A DNA stretch of 64,000 bases from Streptomyces lomondensis (GTDB lineage: Bacteria; Actinomycetota; Actinomycetes; Streptomycetales; Streptomycetaceae). Position 1 is the first letter of the stretch, and every line of letters starts with the position of its first letter. The position numbers were made by a program, and so were the translations under genes. Shown piece by piece: positions 1-7,170 of the stretch. The stretch is from contig NZ_BMWC01000006.1 of assembly GCF_014651035.1 (NCBI RefSeq), positions 372,001 through 436,000 on the forward strand, read 5' to 3'. The notes beneath the pieces are model-generated. The model was not told the DNA's origin. It saw only the letters and a list, made by a program, of their open reading frames with translations, and searched no databases.

Positions 1-279
1 TGGGGCGGTTTCGGCGTGGCGTGGTGCGACGATCCGGCGGTCCATCCCCGTGAACCGCTGGCCGAGGTGCTGCGCCGACTGATCGCCGCGCTGGAGCGCG
101 AACCGGGCTCGGGTTGCCCGGTGTGCGGCGGAGAACGACTCGCCTGGAAGTACGACCTGGATCACGAACCCTCGGCGGGTCCGGTCTGCACGGACTGCGG
201 AATCCTGGTACCGCGTCCCGTGCTCACGCCCGAAGCCCTGGCGGACGCCAGGCGGGCGAGGTTGCTGGTGTCGGCTTGA
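1..279 (+). CDS. Partial hypothetical protein with two CxxC pairs
   Basis: The reading frame is open from the first base of the window to a TGA at 277-279, so the true start probably lies upstream; a GTG at 16 has no visible ribosome binding site. The visible part has a CPVCG pair and, 23 residues on, a CTDCG pair. This spacing suggests a small zinc ribbon. It is followed by a proline-rich, Arg-rich tail. The gene ends 75 bases before the BKACE-like gene on the same strand. I do not recognise the family, and with the N-terminus missing no function is proposed. Confidence 0.5.
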   Translation, partial: WGGFGVAWCDDPAVHPREPLAEVLRRLIAALEREPGSGCPVCGGERLAWKYDLDHEPSAGPVCTDCGILVPRPVLTPEALADARRARLLVSA

Positions 280-354
280 CGGATGCGGGTGCGCGGGGGG
301 TGCGCCGGGGATGCCGCACCCCCACTGTCGGTGCCGGCCGGCACCATCGCTGAC

Positions 355-1070
355 ATGGTGCAGGTGTGTCTGAACGGTCCGCGGACCGCCGCCGACGGTA
401 CGGCGGTGCCGCTGACGCCCGAGTCGATGGCCGACTCCGCGGCGGCTGCCGTCGCGGCCGGGGCCACGGACGTCCATGTCCATCCCAAGACGCCGTGCGG
501 GCGCGACACGTTGTCGCCGCGGGTGCTCGCGGAGACGCTGGCGGCGATTCGCGCGCGCGTGGCGGTGCCGGTGGGTGTGACCACGGGGGCGTGGGCCGAG
601 CCGGACCCCGCCGCCCGGCCGGCTCGGATACGGAGCTGGACCGTCCTGCCCGACCATGCCTCGGTCAACTGGCATGAGCCGGGGGCCGAGGAGGTGGCCG
701 CCGTGCTGCTCGATCTCGGGGTGGGTGTGGAGGCCGGCATCCGGTCCGGGACGGACGGTGCGGAGCGGTTCGCGGTGTCGCCGCTCGGGCCGAGGGTCCT
801 GCGGGTGCTGGCGGAGGTGACGGACACGGGCCCTTCGAGTGCGGTGGGTTCTGCTCGGGAGTTGTTGTCCGACCTTGGTGCGGCGCACGGGCGTCCTGTG
901 CTGCTGCACGGGGAGGACGGGGGTGCGTGGCCGGTGCTGCGGCTTGCGGGGCGGTTGGGGTTGGCCACGCGGGTCGGGCTGGAGGATGTGCTGCGACTGC
1001 CGGATGGGCGGTGGGCGGGTCCAACGCGGAGTTGGTTGCGGCGGGGTTGGCCGAGTACCGAGGTCGTTAG
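355..1070 (+). pseudogene. 3-keto-5-aminohexanoate cleavage (BKACE) family protein, single-base frameshift near the 3' end
   Basis: The translation from ATG 355 begins MVQVCLNGPR and carries the metal-binding HVHPK motif (about residues 41-45) and the CGRDTLSP segment typical of BKACE enzymes. These Zn-dependent TIM-barrel enzymes cleave beta-keto acids with acetyl-CoA. The frame stays convincing to LRLPDGRWAG at 1020 and then turns into non-coding-like sequence running to 1521. One frame over, from 1020, the sequence reads SNAELVAAGLAEYRGR and stops at TAG 1068-1070, which fits the family C-terminus. One base, probably a G in the G run at 1017-1019, seems to be missing. This may be a genuine mutation or an assembly error; the rest of the gene is intact. 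Confidence 0.7.
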
Positions 1071-1139
1071 GTGCCCGGCGTCGGCGCTGACGCCGGGTGG
1101 GTCCGCAACCCGGCGGAGCGGGGTGCCGCTGCACCCACC

Positions 1140-1160
1140 CGTGCCGCCCTTAGCGGCACG
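1140..1160. terminator. Stem-loop after the BKACE gene
   Basis: A perfect 8-bp stem, CGTGCCGC and GCGGCACG, closes a 5-base loop (CCTTA). It lies 70 bases after the stop at 1070 and before convergent soxR. There is no T-run, as is usual for Streptomyces terminators. Confidence 0.55.
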
Positions 1161-1259
1161 ATTGCCCGCAGCTCAGCGGACCCGGCGGCCCGCCCCGCGC
1201 CCCGCAGCTATGGCGGCCATGGCGTCAGCCACGACGCGCCGGCAGCCGCCGGACGGCGC

Positions 1260-1381
1260 AAGGGGACGTGTCGGGGGGTGTCCGCCCGCAGCGGTTGGCG
1301 CGTCAACGGACAGTCAGTCGGCGTCCGACCCCATCGCGCCGTTCCGAGGACGGACACCCCCCGGCGCGGCCCCGACCCACC
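1260..1381. repeat. 122-bp dispersed intergenic repeat, copy 1
   Basis: This segment is identical base for base to 56227-56348 and in the same orientation. About 30 further bases upstream (from about 1228) match copy 2 imperfectly. Its ends are imperfect inverted repeats: GGGGACGTGTCGGGGGGTGT at 1262-1281 faces the complementary ACACCCCCC..GGCCCC at 1354-1374, with three mismatches. Two smaller internal hairpins (GTTG..CAAC and GTCGG..CCGAC) are visible. It lies between the convergent BKACE and soxR genes. It encodes nothing recognisable. Confidence 0.85.
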
Positions 1382-1396
1382 CCCGGCGAATAGGCA

Positions 1397-1864
1397 CTAC
1401 ACACGCCGGTTGCGTTCGTCCATCAGGCGGGAGCCTGCTCGGTGTTCGCCGAAGACGTCACCCGGGTTGGACAGGACGCACGTGTCGAGGGAGAGGCAGC
1501 CGCAGCCGATGCAGTCGGTGAGGTGGTCCCGGAGGCGGTTCAGTTGCTTGATGCGCTCGTCGAGTTCGGAACGCCACGCCTCCGACAGATGCGCCCAGTC
1601 CTCCCGCGTCGGCGTCCGCTCCTCCGGAAGCTCCGCCAGCGCCTCCCGGATCGTCGCCAGCGGGATCCCGACCCGCTGCGCGGCCCTGATGAACGCCACC
1701 CGGCGCAGCGTGTCCCGGGAGTAGCGCCGCTGGTTGCCCGACGTCCTGCGACTGCTGATCAGGCCCTTGGACTCGTAGAAATGCAGGGCGGAGACGGCGG
1801 CGCCACTCCGCGCCGCGAGCTGCCCGACCGTGAGTTCATGGATCTTCTCTGAAATCTGAGGCAC
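1397..1864 (-). CDS. soxR: Redox-sensitive MerR-family regulator SoxR
   Basis: A 155-residue protein from a GTG at 1864. It has an N-terminal MerR winged helix (LTVGQLAARSGAAVSALHFY), a dimerisation helix, and the SoxR cluster motif CIGCGCLSLDTC with cysteines at about 118, 121, 123 and 129, which bind a [2Fe-2S] cluster. In actinomycetes SoxR senses redox-active compounds and activates a small set of oxidoreductase, monooxygenase and exporter genes, not the enterobacterial soxS pathway. It is divergent from the MaoC hydratase gene. No SoxR box is obvious in the 93-base gap, so its targets may lie elsewhere. The start is placed at the GTG because the upstream frame extension overlaps the neighbour's promoter. 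Confidence 0.9.
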   Translation of the reverse strand: MPQISEKIHELTVGQLAARSGAAVSALHFYESKGLISSRRTSGNQRRYSRDTLRRVAFIRAAQRVGIPLATIREALAELPEERTPTREDWAHLSEAWRSELDERIKQLNRLRDHLTDCIGCGCLSLDTCVLSNPGDVFGEHRAGSRLMDERNRRV

Positions 1865-1886
1865 CCCTCGAACCCTACCGAGTCCG

Positions 1887-1929
1887 TTGACACAGCCTCC
1901 GCAGCCGACCATGCTAAGCAGTCGCTTAG
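1887..1929 (+). promoter_or_regulatory. Promoter of the MaoC hydratase gene with palindromic operator
   Basis: A TTGACA hexamer at 1887-1892 is followed, near where a -10 would lie, by the palindrome CTAAGCAGTCGCTTAG at 1914-1929 (6-bp arms, 4-base spacer). The arms TRAGC..GCTTA recur at 3120-3135 before the nearby TetR gene, so that regulator is the best candidate to bind here. The -10 box is weak by eye. Confidence 0.6.
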
Positions 1930-1957
1930 AGATACGACACGGAGAGGTCTGGAAGAC

Positions 1958-2419
1958 ATGGCAGAGCCGAGGATCTTCACGTCCGTCGACGACCTGAAGG
2001 CGGCGATTGGCGAGCAACTGGGACACACCGACTGGCTCGTCATCGACCAGAAGCGGATCGACCTCTTCGCGGAGGCCACCGGCGACCACCAGTGGATCCA
2101 CGTCGACCCGGAGAAGGCCGCCGCGGGCCCCTTCGGCACCACCATCGCGCACGGCTATCTGACCCTGTCGCTGCTCCCCCTCTTCGGCCCGCAGCTGATC
2201 TCCGTGGAGGGCGTGAAGATGGGCGTCAACTACGGGACGAACAAGGTGCGTTTCCCCGCCCCCGTCCCCGTCGGCTCCCGTCTACGCGCCACCGCGACGA
2301 TCACCGGCGTGGACGAGGTCCAGGGCGGCGCCCAGGTCAGCGTCGCCTTCACCGTGGAACGGGAGGGCGGCGACAAGCCCGTCTGCGTCGCCGAGTCCGT
2401 CGCGCGCTACTACTTCTGA
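1958..2419 (+). CDS. MaoC-like (R)-specific enoyl-CoA hydratase
   Basis: A 153-residue single hot-dog domain protein starting at ATG 1958 after a GGAGAGG-type ribosome site. The hydratase-2 motif is clear: Asp43 and His48 in GDHQWIHVD form the catalytic pair, followed by PFGTTIAHGYLTLSL. Such proteins hydrate trans-2-enoyl-CoA to (R)-3-hydroxyacyl-CoA in fatty acid or branched acyl catabolism, as soluble homodimers. The gene ends 7 bases from the end of the convergent TetR gene. A palindrome in its promoter matches one before that TetR gene, pointing to shared control. The substrate cannot be told from the sequence. Confidence 0.88.
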   Translation: MAEPRIFTSVDDLKAAIGEQLGHTDWLVIDQKRIDLFAEATGDHQWIHVDPEKAAAGPFGTTIAHGYLTLSLLPLFGPQLISVEGVKMGVNYGTNKVRFPAPVPVGSRLRATATITGVDEVQGGAQVSVAFTVEREGGDKPVCVAESVARYYF

Positions 2420-2426
2420 GCCGCAG

Positions 2427-3077
2427 CTACTTCTGGGACGCAGCCGCCGAGGCCCCGGCCCCCACCATCCGCAGCACGAGGTCGGCGTACAACGCGCCGA
2501 CCTCCTCCGGCGTCCGGGGACCGTCAACGTTGAACCACCGGGCCACATCGATGCAGAGCGACAGCACGGCCAGCGTCGTCCCGTGCACGTCGATGACCTC
2601 GAACTCGCCCGACCGCACGCCGTCCTCGATGATCCCGCGCACCTCCGCGTCGACCTGGCGCCGCAGCGCGAGGATCTCGGCGCGGGCGTCGGGCCCGAGC
2701 GAGTCGAGTTCGTACTGCACGACCCGCGCGGTGGTCCGCCCGCCCGCGTGCCAGCGCACGAAGGAGCTGACCGCGTCGGCGAGCCGCTCCGTCGGGCTGC
2801 CCTCGCGGCGGGACGCCGTCCGCAGGATCTCCAGGGCCTTCTCGTGCCCGATCCTGCTGATGCGGTGCAGCAGCTCTTCCTTGGTCTTGTAGTGGATGTA
2901 CAGCGCGGCGGGGCTCATCCCGGCGCGCCCCGCGATGTCACGGGTCGTCGTGGCGTGGTAGCCACGCTCGGCGAAGGCCTCCACCGCGGCGATCAGCAGC
3001 CGCCGCGCCGCGTCGGGCGTGACCTCGCCCCACGCCTGCGCCTCGCCGCCGGCCGTCTCCTCCGCCGTACTCATCAC
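2427..3077 (-). CDS. TetR/AcrR family regulator of the MaoC hydratase locus
   Basis: A 216-residue protein. After an 18-residue Glu/Ala-rich leader comes a TetR DNA-binding domain: AAVEAFAERGYHATTTRDIAGRAGMSPAALYIHYKTKEELL, residues about 29-70. The C-terminal ligand domain (about 90-205) resembles the group controlling fatty-acyl catabolic genes in actinobacteria. It is convergent with the MaoC gene. The palindrome at 3120-3135, just upstream of its own start, and the related one at 1914-1929 suggest it represses itself and the hydratase. The ligand is inferred to be an acyl-CoA from context only. Confidence 0.85.
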   Translation of the reverse strand: MMSTAEETAGGEAQAWGEVTPDAARRLLIAAVEAFAERGYHATTTRDIAGRAGMSPAALYIHYKTKEELLHRISRIGHEKALEILRTASRREGSPTERLADAVSSFVRWHAGGRTTARVVQYELDSLGPDARAEILALRRQVDAEVRGIIEDGVRSGEFEVIDVHGTTLAVLSLCIDVARWFNVDGPRTPEEVGALYADLVLRMVGAGASAAASQK

Positions 3078-3119
3078 TCGCCCCTCTCCACTGACAGGGA
3101 CACCACCATACCGCCGAAG

Positions 3120-3135
3120 GTGAGCGAGCGCTTAG
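3120..3135. promoter_or_regulatory. Putative TetR operator
   Basis: The sequence GTGAGCGAGCGCTTAG has inverted TRAGC..GCTTA arms around 4 bases. It lies 43 bases upstream of the TetR start at 3077. It matches the hydratase operator at 1914-1929 in 11 of 16 positions, including all but one of the arm positions. Confidence 0.6.
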
Positions 3136-3158
3136 CGTGGCCGCCCGGCACCTGCCCC

Positions 3159-3413
3159 TCAGTGCTTCTCGAAGGGGGTGTACACGGGCGAGTGGGCCGC
3201 CCCCTCCTGCCGGTCCCGGATCACCTTGGCCAAGGTGAAGGAGGACGTGACGAGGTACAGCACGGCGATGGCGAGGAAGCCCCGCACCCATGCGTCGGCG
3301 CTCAGCTGGTAGATGCCGATCGCGGTGGCCGCCATGGCGACGGCGAAGGAAGCGACGGCCTGGCCGTAGAAGGCGGCGGTGTTCTGCTGCTTGCTGCCCG
3401 GTGTCTCACTCAT
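3159..3413 (-). CDS. YiaA/YiaB family small membrane protein
   Basis: An 84-residue protein starting at ATG 3413 (MSETPGSKQQNTAAFYGQA). It has two predicted membrane helices, around residues 17-36 (AVASFAVAMAATAIGIYQL) and 43-62 (WVRGFLAIAVLYLVTSSFTL). They are separated by a short polar turn, with charged ends. This is the layout of the YiaA/B two-helix family, whose biochemical role is unknown. It lies downstream of the acyl-CoA dehydrogenase gene on the same strand, but a strong stem-loop between them suggests separate transcription. The family call rests on the helix pattern and the TFTL/FYGQA-type residues. Confidence 0.75.
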   Translation of the reverse strand: MSETPGSKQQNTAAFYGQAVASFAVAMAATAIGIYQLSADAWVRGFLAIAVLYLVTSSFTLAKVIRDRQEGAAHSPVYTPFEKH

Positions 3414-3422
3414 GGGGGCAAG

Positions 3423-3458
3423 CTTCGGCGGACGTGGCCCGCGCCACATCCGCCGAAG
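3423..3458 (-). terminator. Terminator of the acyl-CoA dehydrogenase gene
   Basis: A 16-bp stem, CTTCGGCGGACGTGGC against GCCACATCCGCCGAAG (15 of 16 paired), closes a 4-base loop. It starts 15 bases beyond the stop codon at 3474 in the direction of transcription. Confidence 0.8.
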
Positions 3459-3473
3459 TACTCAGGGGTGTAC

Positions 3474-4628
3474 TCAGAACGCCGAGACCCCCGTCAGCGC
3501 CCGCCCGATGACCAGCTTCTGGATCTGGCTCGTGCCCTCGTAGAGGGTCATCACGCGGGCGTCCCGCAGCAGCTTGCCCGCCGGGTACTCGTCGATGTAG
3601 CCGTACCCGCCGAAGACCTGAAGCGCGTTGTTCGCGGCGCGGACGGCCGCCTCCGAGGCGAACAGCTTGGCCTTGGACGACTCGACGGCGAACGGCTGCC
3701 CCCGGTCGATCAGGTCGGCGACCCGCCAGGTCAGCAGCCGGGCGGCGTCGACATCCACGGCGATGTCGCTGATCAGCTCCTGGACCAGTTGGTGGTGGGC
3801 GATGGCCCTGCCGAACTGCTCGCGCTCGCCCGCGTACCGCACGGCCGCGTCCAGCGCCGCCTGGGCTATGCCGACGCAGCCGGCCGCGACGGACATCCGG
3901 CCCTTGGCGAGGGCGGACATCGCGACGGAGAAGCCCTTGCCCTCCTCGCCCAGCATCGCGGAGGCCGGCACGCGCACGCCCTCCAGGACGAGTTCGGCGG
4001 TGGCCTGGCCTCGCAGCCCGAGCTTGCCGTGGATGGTGCGGCGGCTCAGGCCGGGCGTGTCCGTCGGGACGAGGAAGGCGGAGACGCCCTTGTGGCCGGG
4101 GGCGTCCGTGGAGCGGGCGAAGAGCAGGACGACGTCGGCCCAGGTGCCGTTGGTGATGAACATCTTGGTGCCGTTGATGACGTAGTCGCCGCCGTCCCGC
4201 ACCGCCCGCGTCGTGAGGCTGCCCGCGTCCGAGCCCGTGCCCGGCTCGGTCAGGCCGAAGCAGCCGACCGACTCGCCGGACGTCAGCCCGGGCAGCCAGC
4301 GCCGCTTCTGCTCCTCGCTCCCCCGGGCGGCGACGGTCTTGGCGACGAGCCCGAGCGAGACGGAGACGATGCCGCGCACGGACGAGTCGCCCCGGCCGAG
4401 TTCCTCCGTGACCAGGCAGTACGCGAGGTGGTCGCCGCCGGAGCCGCCGTACTCCTCGTCGATCGTCAGCCCCAGGAAGCCGACCTCGCCGAGCTTCCTG
4501 ACGATCGCGCGGTCGACCTCCTCGGCTCGGTCCCAGGCGACGACGTTCGGGGTGATCTCCCGCTCCACGAAGTCCCGCGCGAGCCGCCGGACCGCGCTCT
4601 GCTCCTCGCTGAGCTCCAGGTTCACCAC
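3474..4628 (-). CDS. Acyl-CoA dehydrogenase
   Basis: A 384-residue flavoprotein of normal acyl-CoA dehydrogenase length. The N-terminal helical domain (LSEEQSAVRRLARDFVEREI), the FAD/substrate signatures CFGLTEPGTGSDAGSLTTRA and YVINGTKMFITNG, and the C-terminal catalytic base in MTLYEGTSQIQKLVIGR are all intact. It would oxidise acyl-CoA to trans-2-enoyl-CoA, passing electrons to ETF. Two tandem GTG codons (4628, 4625) are possible starts; longer frames upstream run into the operator. It is divergent from a TetR gene across a 91-base gap holding a near-perfect palindrome, so it is probably that regulator's main target. Chain length or branching of the substrate is not evident. Confidence 0.9.
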   Translation of the reverse strand: MVNLELSEEQSAVRRLARDFVEREITPNVVAWDRAEEVDRAIVRKLGEVGFLGLTIDEEYGGSGGDHLAYCLVTEELGRGDSSVRGIVSVSLGLVAKTVAARGSEEQKRRWLPGLTSGESVGCFGLTEPGTGSDAGSLTTRAVRDGGDYVINGTKMFITNGTWADVVLLFARSTDAPGHKGVSAFLVPTDTPGLSRRTIHGKLGLRGQATAELVLEGVRVPASAMLGEEGKGFSVAMSALAKGRMSVAAGCVGIAQAALDAAVRYAGEREQFGRAIAHHQLVQELISDIAVDVDAARLLTWRVADLIDRGQPFAVESSKAKLFASEAAVRAANNALQVFGGYGYIDEYPAGKLLRDARVMTLYEGTSQIQKLVIGRALTGVSAF

Positions 4629-4674
4629 ACGCCACCCCACTCGTAGCCGTACCGCACTTGAAAACAGTACATTT

Positions 4675-4693
4675 AAATTAGCACTGCTAGTTT
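4675..4693. promoter_or_regulatory. Putative TetR operator between acyl-CoA dehydrogenase and TetR genes
   Basis: The 19-mer AAATTAGCACTGCTAGTTT has 9-bp arms with one mismatch. It is centred between divergent starts at 4628 and 4720. Related boxes occur at 11256-11274 and 62172-62190. Confidence 0.75.
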
Positions 4694-4719
4694 CAATCGG
4701 CAGCCCTACTATGTGCGCC

Positions 4720-5361
4720 ATGGCCCGACCGCGCAAGCCCCTGCTCAGCACCGACCGGATCGTCGAGGCGGCCCGCGCGCTCGTGGACGCGGAGGGCCTC
4801 GCGGCCGTCTCCACGCGCCGGCTCGCCGCCGAACTGGGCGTCAGCGGGCCCTCGCTGTACAACCACTTCCGCACCAAGGACGAGATCCTGGAGGCGGTCG
4901 CCGACTCGGTGAGCGGCCAGGTGGACCTGTCGATGTTCCAGGACGGCCGGGACTGGCGGACGGCGCTGCACGACTGGGCCGTCTCCTACCGGGCCGCGCT
5001 GCGCGACCACCCGAACATCGTCCCGGTGCTGGCCCGCGGCCCCGGCCGCCGCCCGGCCGGACTGCGCCTCGCGGACGCCGTCTACGGCGCGATGGTCGCC
5101 GCGGGCTGGCCGCCGGCGCACGCCACGTCGATCGGCGCGCTGATGCGGTACTTCGTCATGGGCTCCGCGCTCGGCTCCTTCGCCGGGGGCTTCGTGGACG
5201 ACGCGAGCGCCTACGACCCCGCCGACTACCCCCATCTCCAGCAGGCCCACCTCCTCGCCGAGCAGCAGGAGAAGATCGACGAGCGGGCCTTCGAGACCGG
5301 GCTGACGGCCCTGCTGGACGGGCTGGCGCGGCAGTACGAGCAGGTGCGGCGGACCGCGTAG
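4720..5361 (+). CDS. TetR family regulator
   Basis: A 213-residue protein from ATG 4720 (MARPRKPLLSTDRIV); an in-frame ATG at 4711 is a possible alternative. The TetR helix-turn-helix lies at about residues 29-50 (VSTRRLAAELGVSGPSLYNHF). The C-terminal region is of the TetR_C type, with conserved GLRLADAVYGAMVAAGW. It is divergent from the acyl-CoA dehydrogenase gene, with a 19-bp palindrome in between that could silence both promoters. The same box before the aldehyde dehydrogenase operon and before a second acyl-CoA dehydrogenase at 62 kb suggests further targets. No ribosome site is obvious, so the transcript may be leaderless. Confidence 0.87.
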   Translation: MARPRKPLLSTDRIVEAARALVDAEGLAAVSTRRLAAELGVSGPSLYNHFRTKDEILEAVADSVSGQVDLSMFQDGRDWRTALHDWAVSYRAALRDHPNIVPVLARGPGRRPAGLRLADAVYGAMVAAGWPPAHATSIGALMRYFVMGSALGSFAGGFVDDASAYDPADYPHLQQAHLLAEQQEKIDERAFETGLTALLDGLARQYEQVRRTA

Positions 5362-5378
5362 GGACACCCGGCGGGACA

Positions 5379-5396
5379 CTTCGGCGGCGGCCGAAG
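5379..5396 (+). terminator. Stem-loop after the TetR gene
   Basis: CTTCGGC and GCCGAAG pair perfectly around a GGCG loop, 18 bases after the stop at 5361. Confidence 0.6.
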
Positions 5397-5419
5397 GGTC
5401 CGTGGCCCATGCTGGGCGC

Positions 5420-6130
5420 ATGACGACGAGGGATCCGCAGGCCACGGGGCTGGCGCGGCTGGCCGGGCTGATCGCCGACGAGACCCGGGCCACGTGCCTG
5501 CTCGCGCTGCTCGACGGGCGGGCCTGGACGGCGGGCGAGCTGGCGCGGCACGCGGGTGTGGCCGCCTCGACGCTGAGCGAGCACCTGGGCCGGCTCGTCG
5601 CGGGCGGACTGCTCGCCGAGGAGCGGCAGGGCCGGCACCGGTACGTCCGGCTGGCCGACGCGCGCGTCGCGCAGCTGGTCGAGGACCTGGCCGCGCAGGT
5701 CGCGCCGGGCAGGTCCGGACGGCCCCGGAACCTGCGGGAGTCGAGCGCCGGCTCGGCGATGGCCCGGGGCCGCACCTGTTACGACCATCTCGCCGGGCGG
5801 CTCGGCATCGTGGTCACGGACGCGCTGACGGCGCGGGGGCTGCTCCAGCAGGAGACGGGGTTCGCGCTCACCGACGCGGGGCTGGCGTGGTTCGCGGCGG
5901 CCGGTATCGGCCTCGAACGGCGGGGCCGGCGTCCCCTGGCCCGCGCCTGTCTCGACTGGACCGAACGCCGGCCCCATCTCGCGGGCGTCGCGGGCGCGGC
6001 CCTGTGCCGGCGCGCCCTGGACGCGGGGTGGTGCGTGCGCATCGGCTCCGAGCGGGCCGTGAAGGTGACGGCGGCCGGTGAGCGGGCCCTCTTCGACCTG
6101 CTGGGCGTCGAGGCCACCGCACTGCGCTGA
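5420..6130 (+). CDS. ArsR-type winged-helix transcriptional regulator
   Basis: A 236-residue protein from ATG 5420. Residues about 12-75 form an ArsR-like winged helix: ADETRATCLLALLDGRAWTAGELARHAGVAASTLSEHLGRLVAGGLL, then the basic wing RQGRHRYVRLAD. The C-terminal half (about 100-236) is a second region, also winged-helix-like, with conserved CYDHLAGRLGI and Cys residues. This matches larger ArsR-like actinobacterial regulators, not the 100-residue metal sensors. It lies 66 bases before an EamA exporter gene on the same strand and may control it. No canonical metal-binding motif is seen in helix 3, so the effector is unknown. Confidence 0.82.
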   Translation: MTTRDPQATGLARLAGLIADETRATCLLALLDGRAWTAGELARHAGVAASTLSEHLGRLVAGGLLAEERQGRHRYVRLADARVAQLVEDLAAQVAPGRSGRPRNLRESSAGSAMARGRTCYDHLAGRLGIVVTDALTARGLLQQETGFALTDAGLAWFAAAGIGLERRGRRPLARACLDWTERRPHLAGVAGAALCRRALDAGWCVRIGSERAVKVTAAGERALFDLLGVEATALR

Positions 6131-6195
6131 CCGGCCCGGCGCCCCGTCCGAAATCCGCGAGCTTCCGACCCTGCCTCGCCCCTAGCCTCAGGAGC

Positions 6196-7170
6196 ATGAT
6201 GAACGCCTCCCCACCCTCACCCACCCGTCGAGCCGAATTGCTGGCCGCCGGTGCGGCCACGGTCACCGTCGTGCTGTGGGCGTCCGCCTTCGTCTCGATC
6301 CGCAGCGCGGGTGAGGCGTACTCGCCGGGCGCGCTGGCGCTCGGGCGGCTGCTGGCCGGGGCGCTGACGCTGGGGGTGATCTGCCTGCTGCGGCGGGAGA
6401 CGTGGCCGCCGCGCTCGGCGTGGCGCGGGATCGCGATATCGGGGCTGCTCTGGTTCGGCTTCTACATGGTCGCCCTCAACTGGGGCGAGCAGCAGGTCGA
6501 CGCGGGGACGGCCGCCCTGGTCGTGAACATCGGGCCGATCCTGATCGCGCTGCTCGGGGCCCGGCTGCTCGGTGACCCGATGCCGCCGCGGCTGCTGGCG
6601 GGGATGGCGGTGTCGTTCGCCGGCGCGGTGACCGTGGGTCTGTCGATGTCCGGCGAGGGCGGTTCCTCGGTGCTCGGCGTGGTGCTGTGCCTGCTGGCGG
6701 CGGTCGCGTACGCCGGTGGTGTGGTGGCGCAGAAGCCCGCGCTGGGCTCGGCCAGCCCGTTGCAGGTGACGACGTTCGGCTGCCTGGTCGGCGCGGTGGT
6801 GTGCCTGCCGTTCGCGGGACAGCTGGTCGAGGAGGCCGCCGAGGCGCCCGCCTCCGCCACCCTCAACATGGTGTACCTGGGCGTCTTCCCGACCGCCCTC
6901 GCCTTCACGACGTGGGCGTACGCGCTGTCCCGGACGACCGCGAGCAAGATGGGCGCGACGACGTACGCGGCGCCCGCGCTGGTCGTCCTGATGTCCTGGC
7001 TGTTCCTCGGCGAGGTGCCGGGGCTGCTCACGCTGGTCGGCGGTGCGCTGTGTCTGGCGGGCGTGGCGGTGTCCCGGTCGCGGTCGCGGTCACGGGCGGC
7101 GGCTCGGGCCGGGATTCCGGGAGCGGTGGTGGAACCCCGGCCCGAGCAGACGCCGGACTCAGCTCGCTGA
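6196..7170 (+). CDS. EamA/DMT-superfamily transporter
   Basis: A 324-residue integral membrane protein with ten hydrophobic helices in two EamA repeats. Repeat 1 starts VVLWASAFVSIRSAGEAYSPGALALGRLL and repeat 2 starts VVLCLLAAVAYAGGVVAQKPAL. It is followed by a basic, disordered tail (SRSRSRSRAAARAG). Members export amino acids, nucleosides or other small metabolites; the substrate is not predictable. The ATG at 6196 follows AGGAG. The 3' end overlaps the convergent MFS gene by 12 bases. A preceding ArsR-like gene on the same strand may regulate it. Confidence 0.88.
   Translation: MMNASPPSPTRRAELLAAGAATVTVVLWASAFVSIRSAGEAYSPGALALGRLLAGALTLGVICLLRRETWPPRSAWRGIAISGLLWFGFYMVALNWGEQQVDAGTAALVVNIGPILIALLGARLLGDPMPPRLLAGMAVSFAGAVTVGLSMSGEGGSSVLGVVLCLLAAVAYAGGVVAQKPALGSASPLQVTTFGCLVGAVVCLPFAGQLVEEAAEAPASATLNMVYLGVFPTALAFTTWAYALSRTTASKMGATTYAAPALVVLMSWLFLGEVPGLLTLVGGALCLAGVAVSRSRSRSRAAARAGIPGAVVEPRPEQTPDSAR

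Noticed and set aside
1071..1521. Continuation of the BKACE frame for 150 more codons
   Set aside because: It runs through a hairpin and the 122-bp repeat and into soxR; the codon pattern is not coding-like and the family C-terminus is found in the other frame.
2583..4646. 687-codon open frame on the plus strand opposite the TetR, YiaA and acyl-CoA dehydrogenase genes
   Set aside because: It is an antisense shadow of high-GC coding sequence; its translation is Arg/Gly/Asp-rich with no domain, and the opposite-strand genes have clear motifs.
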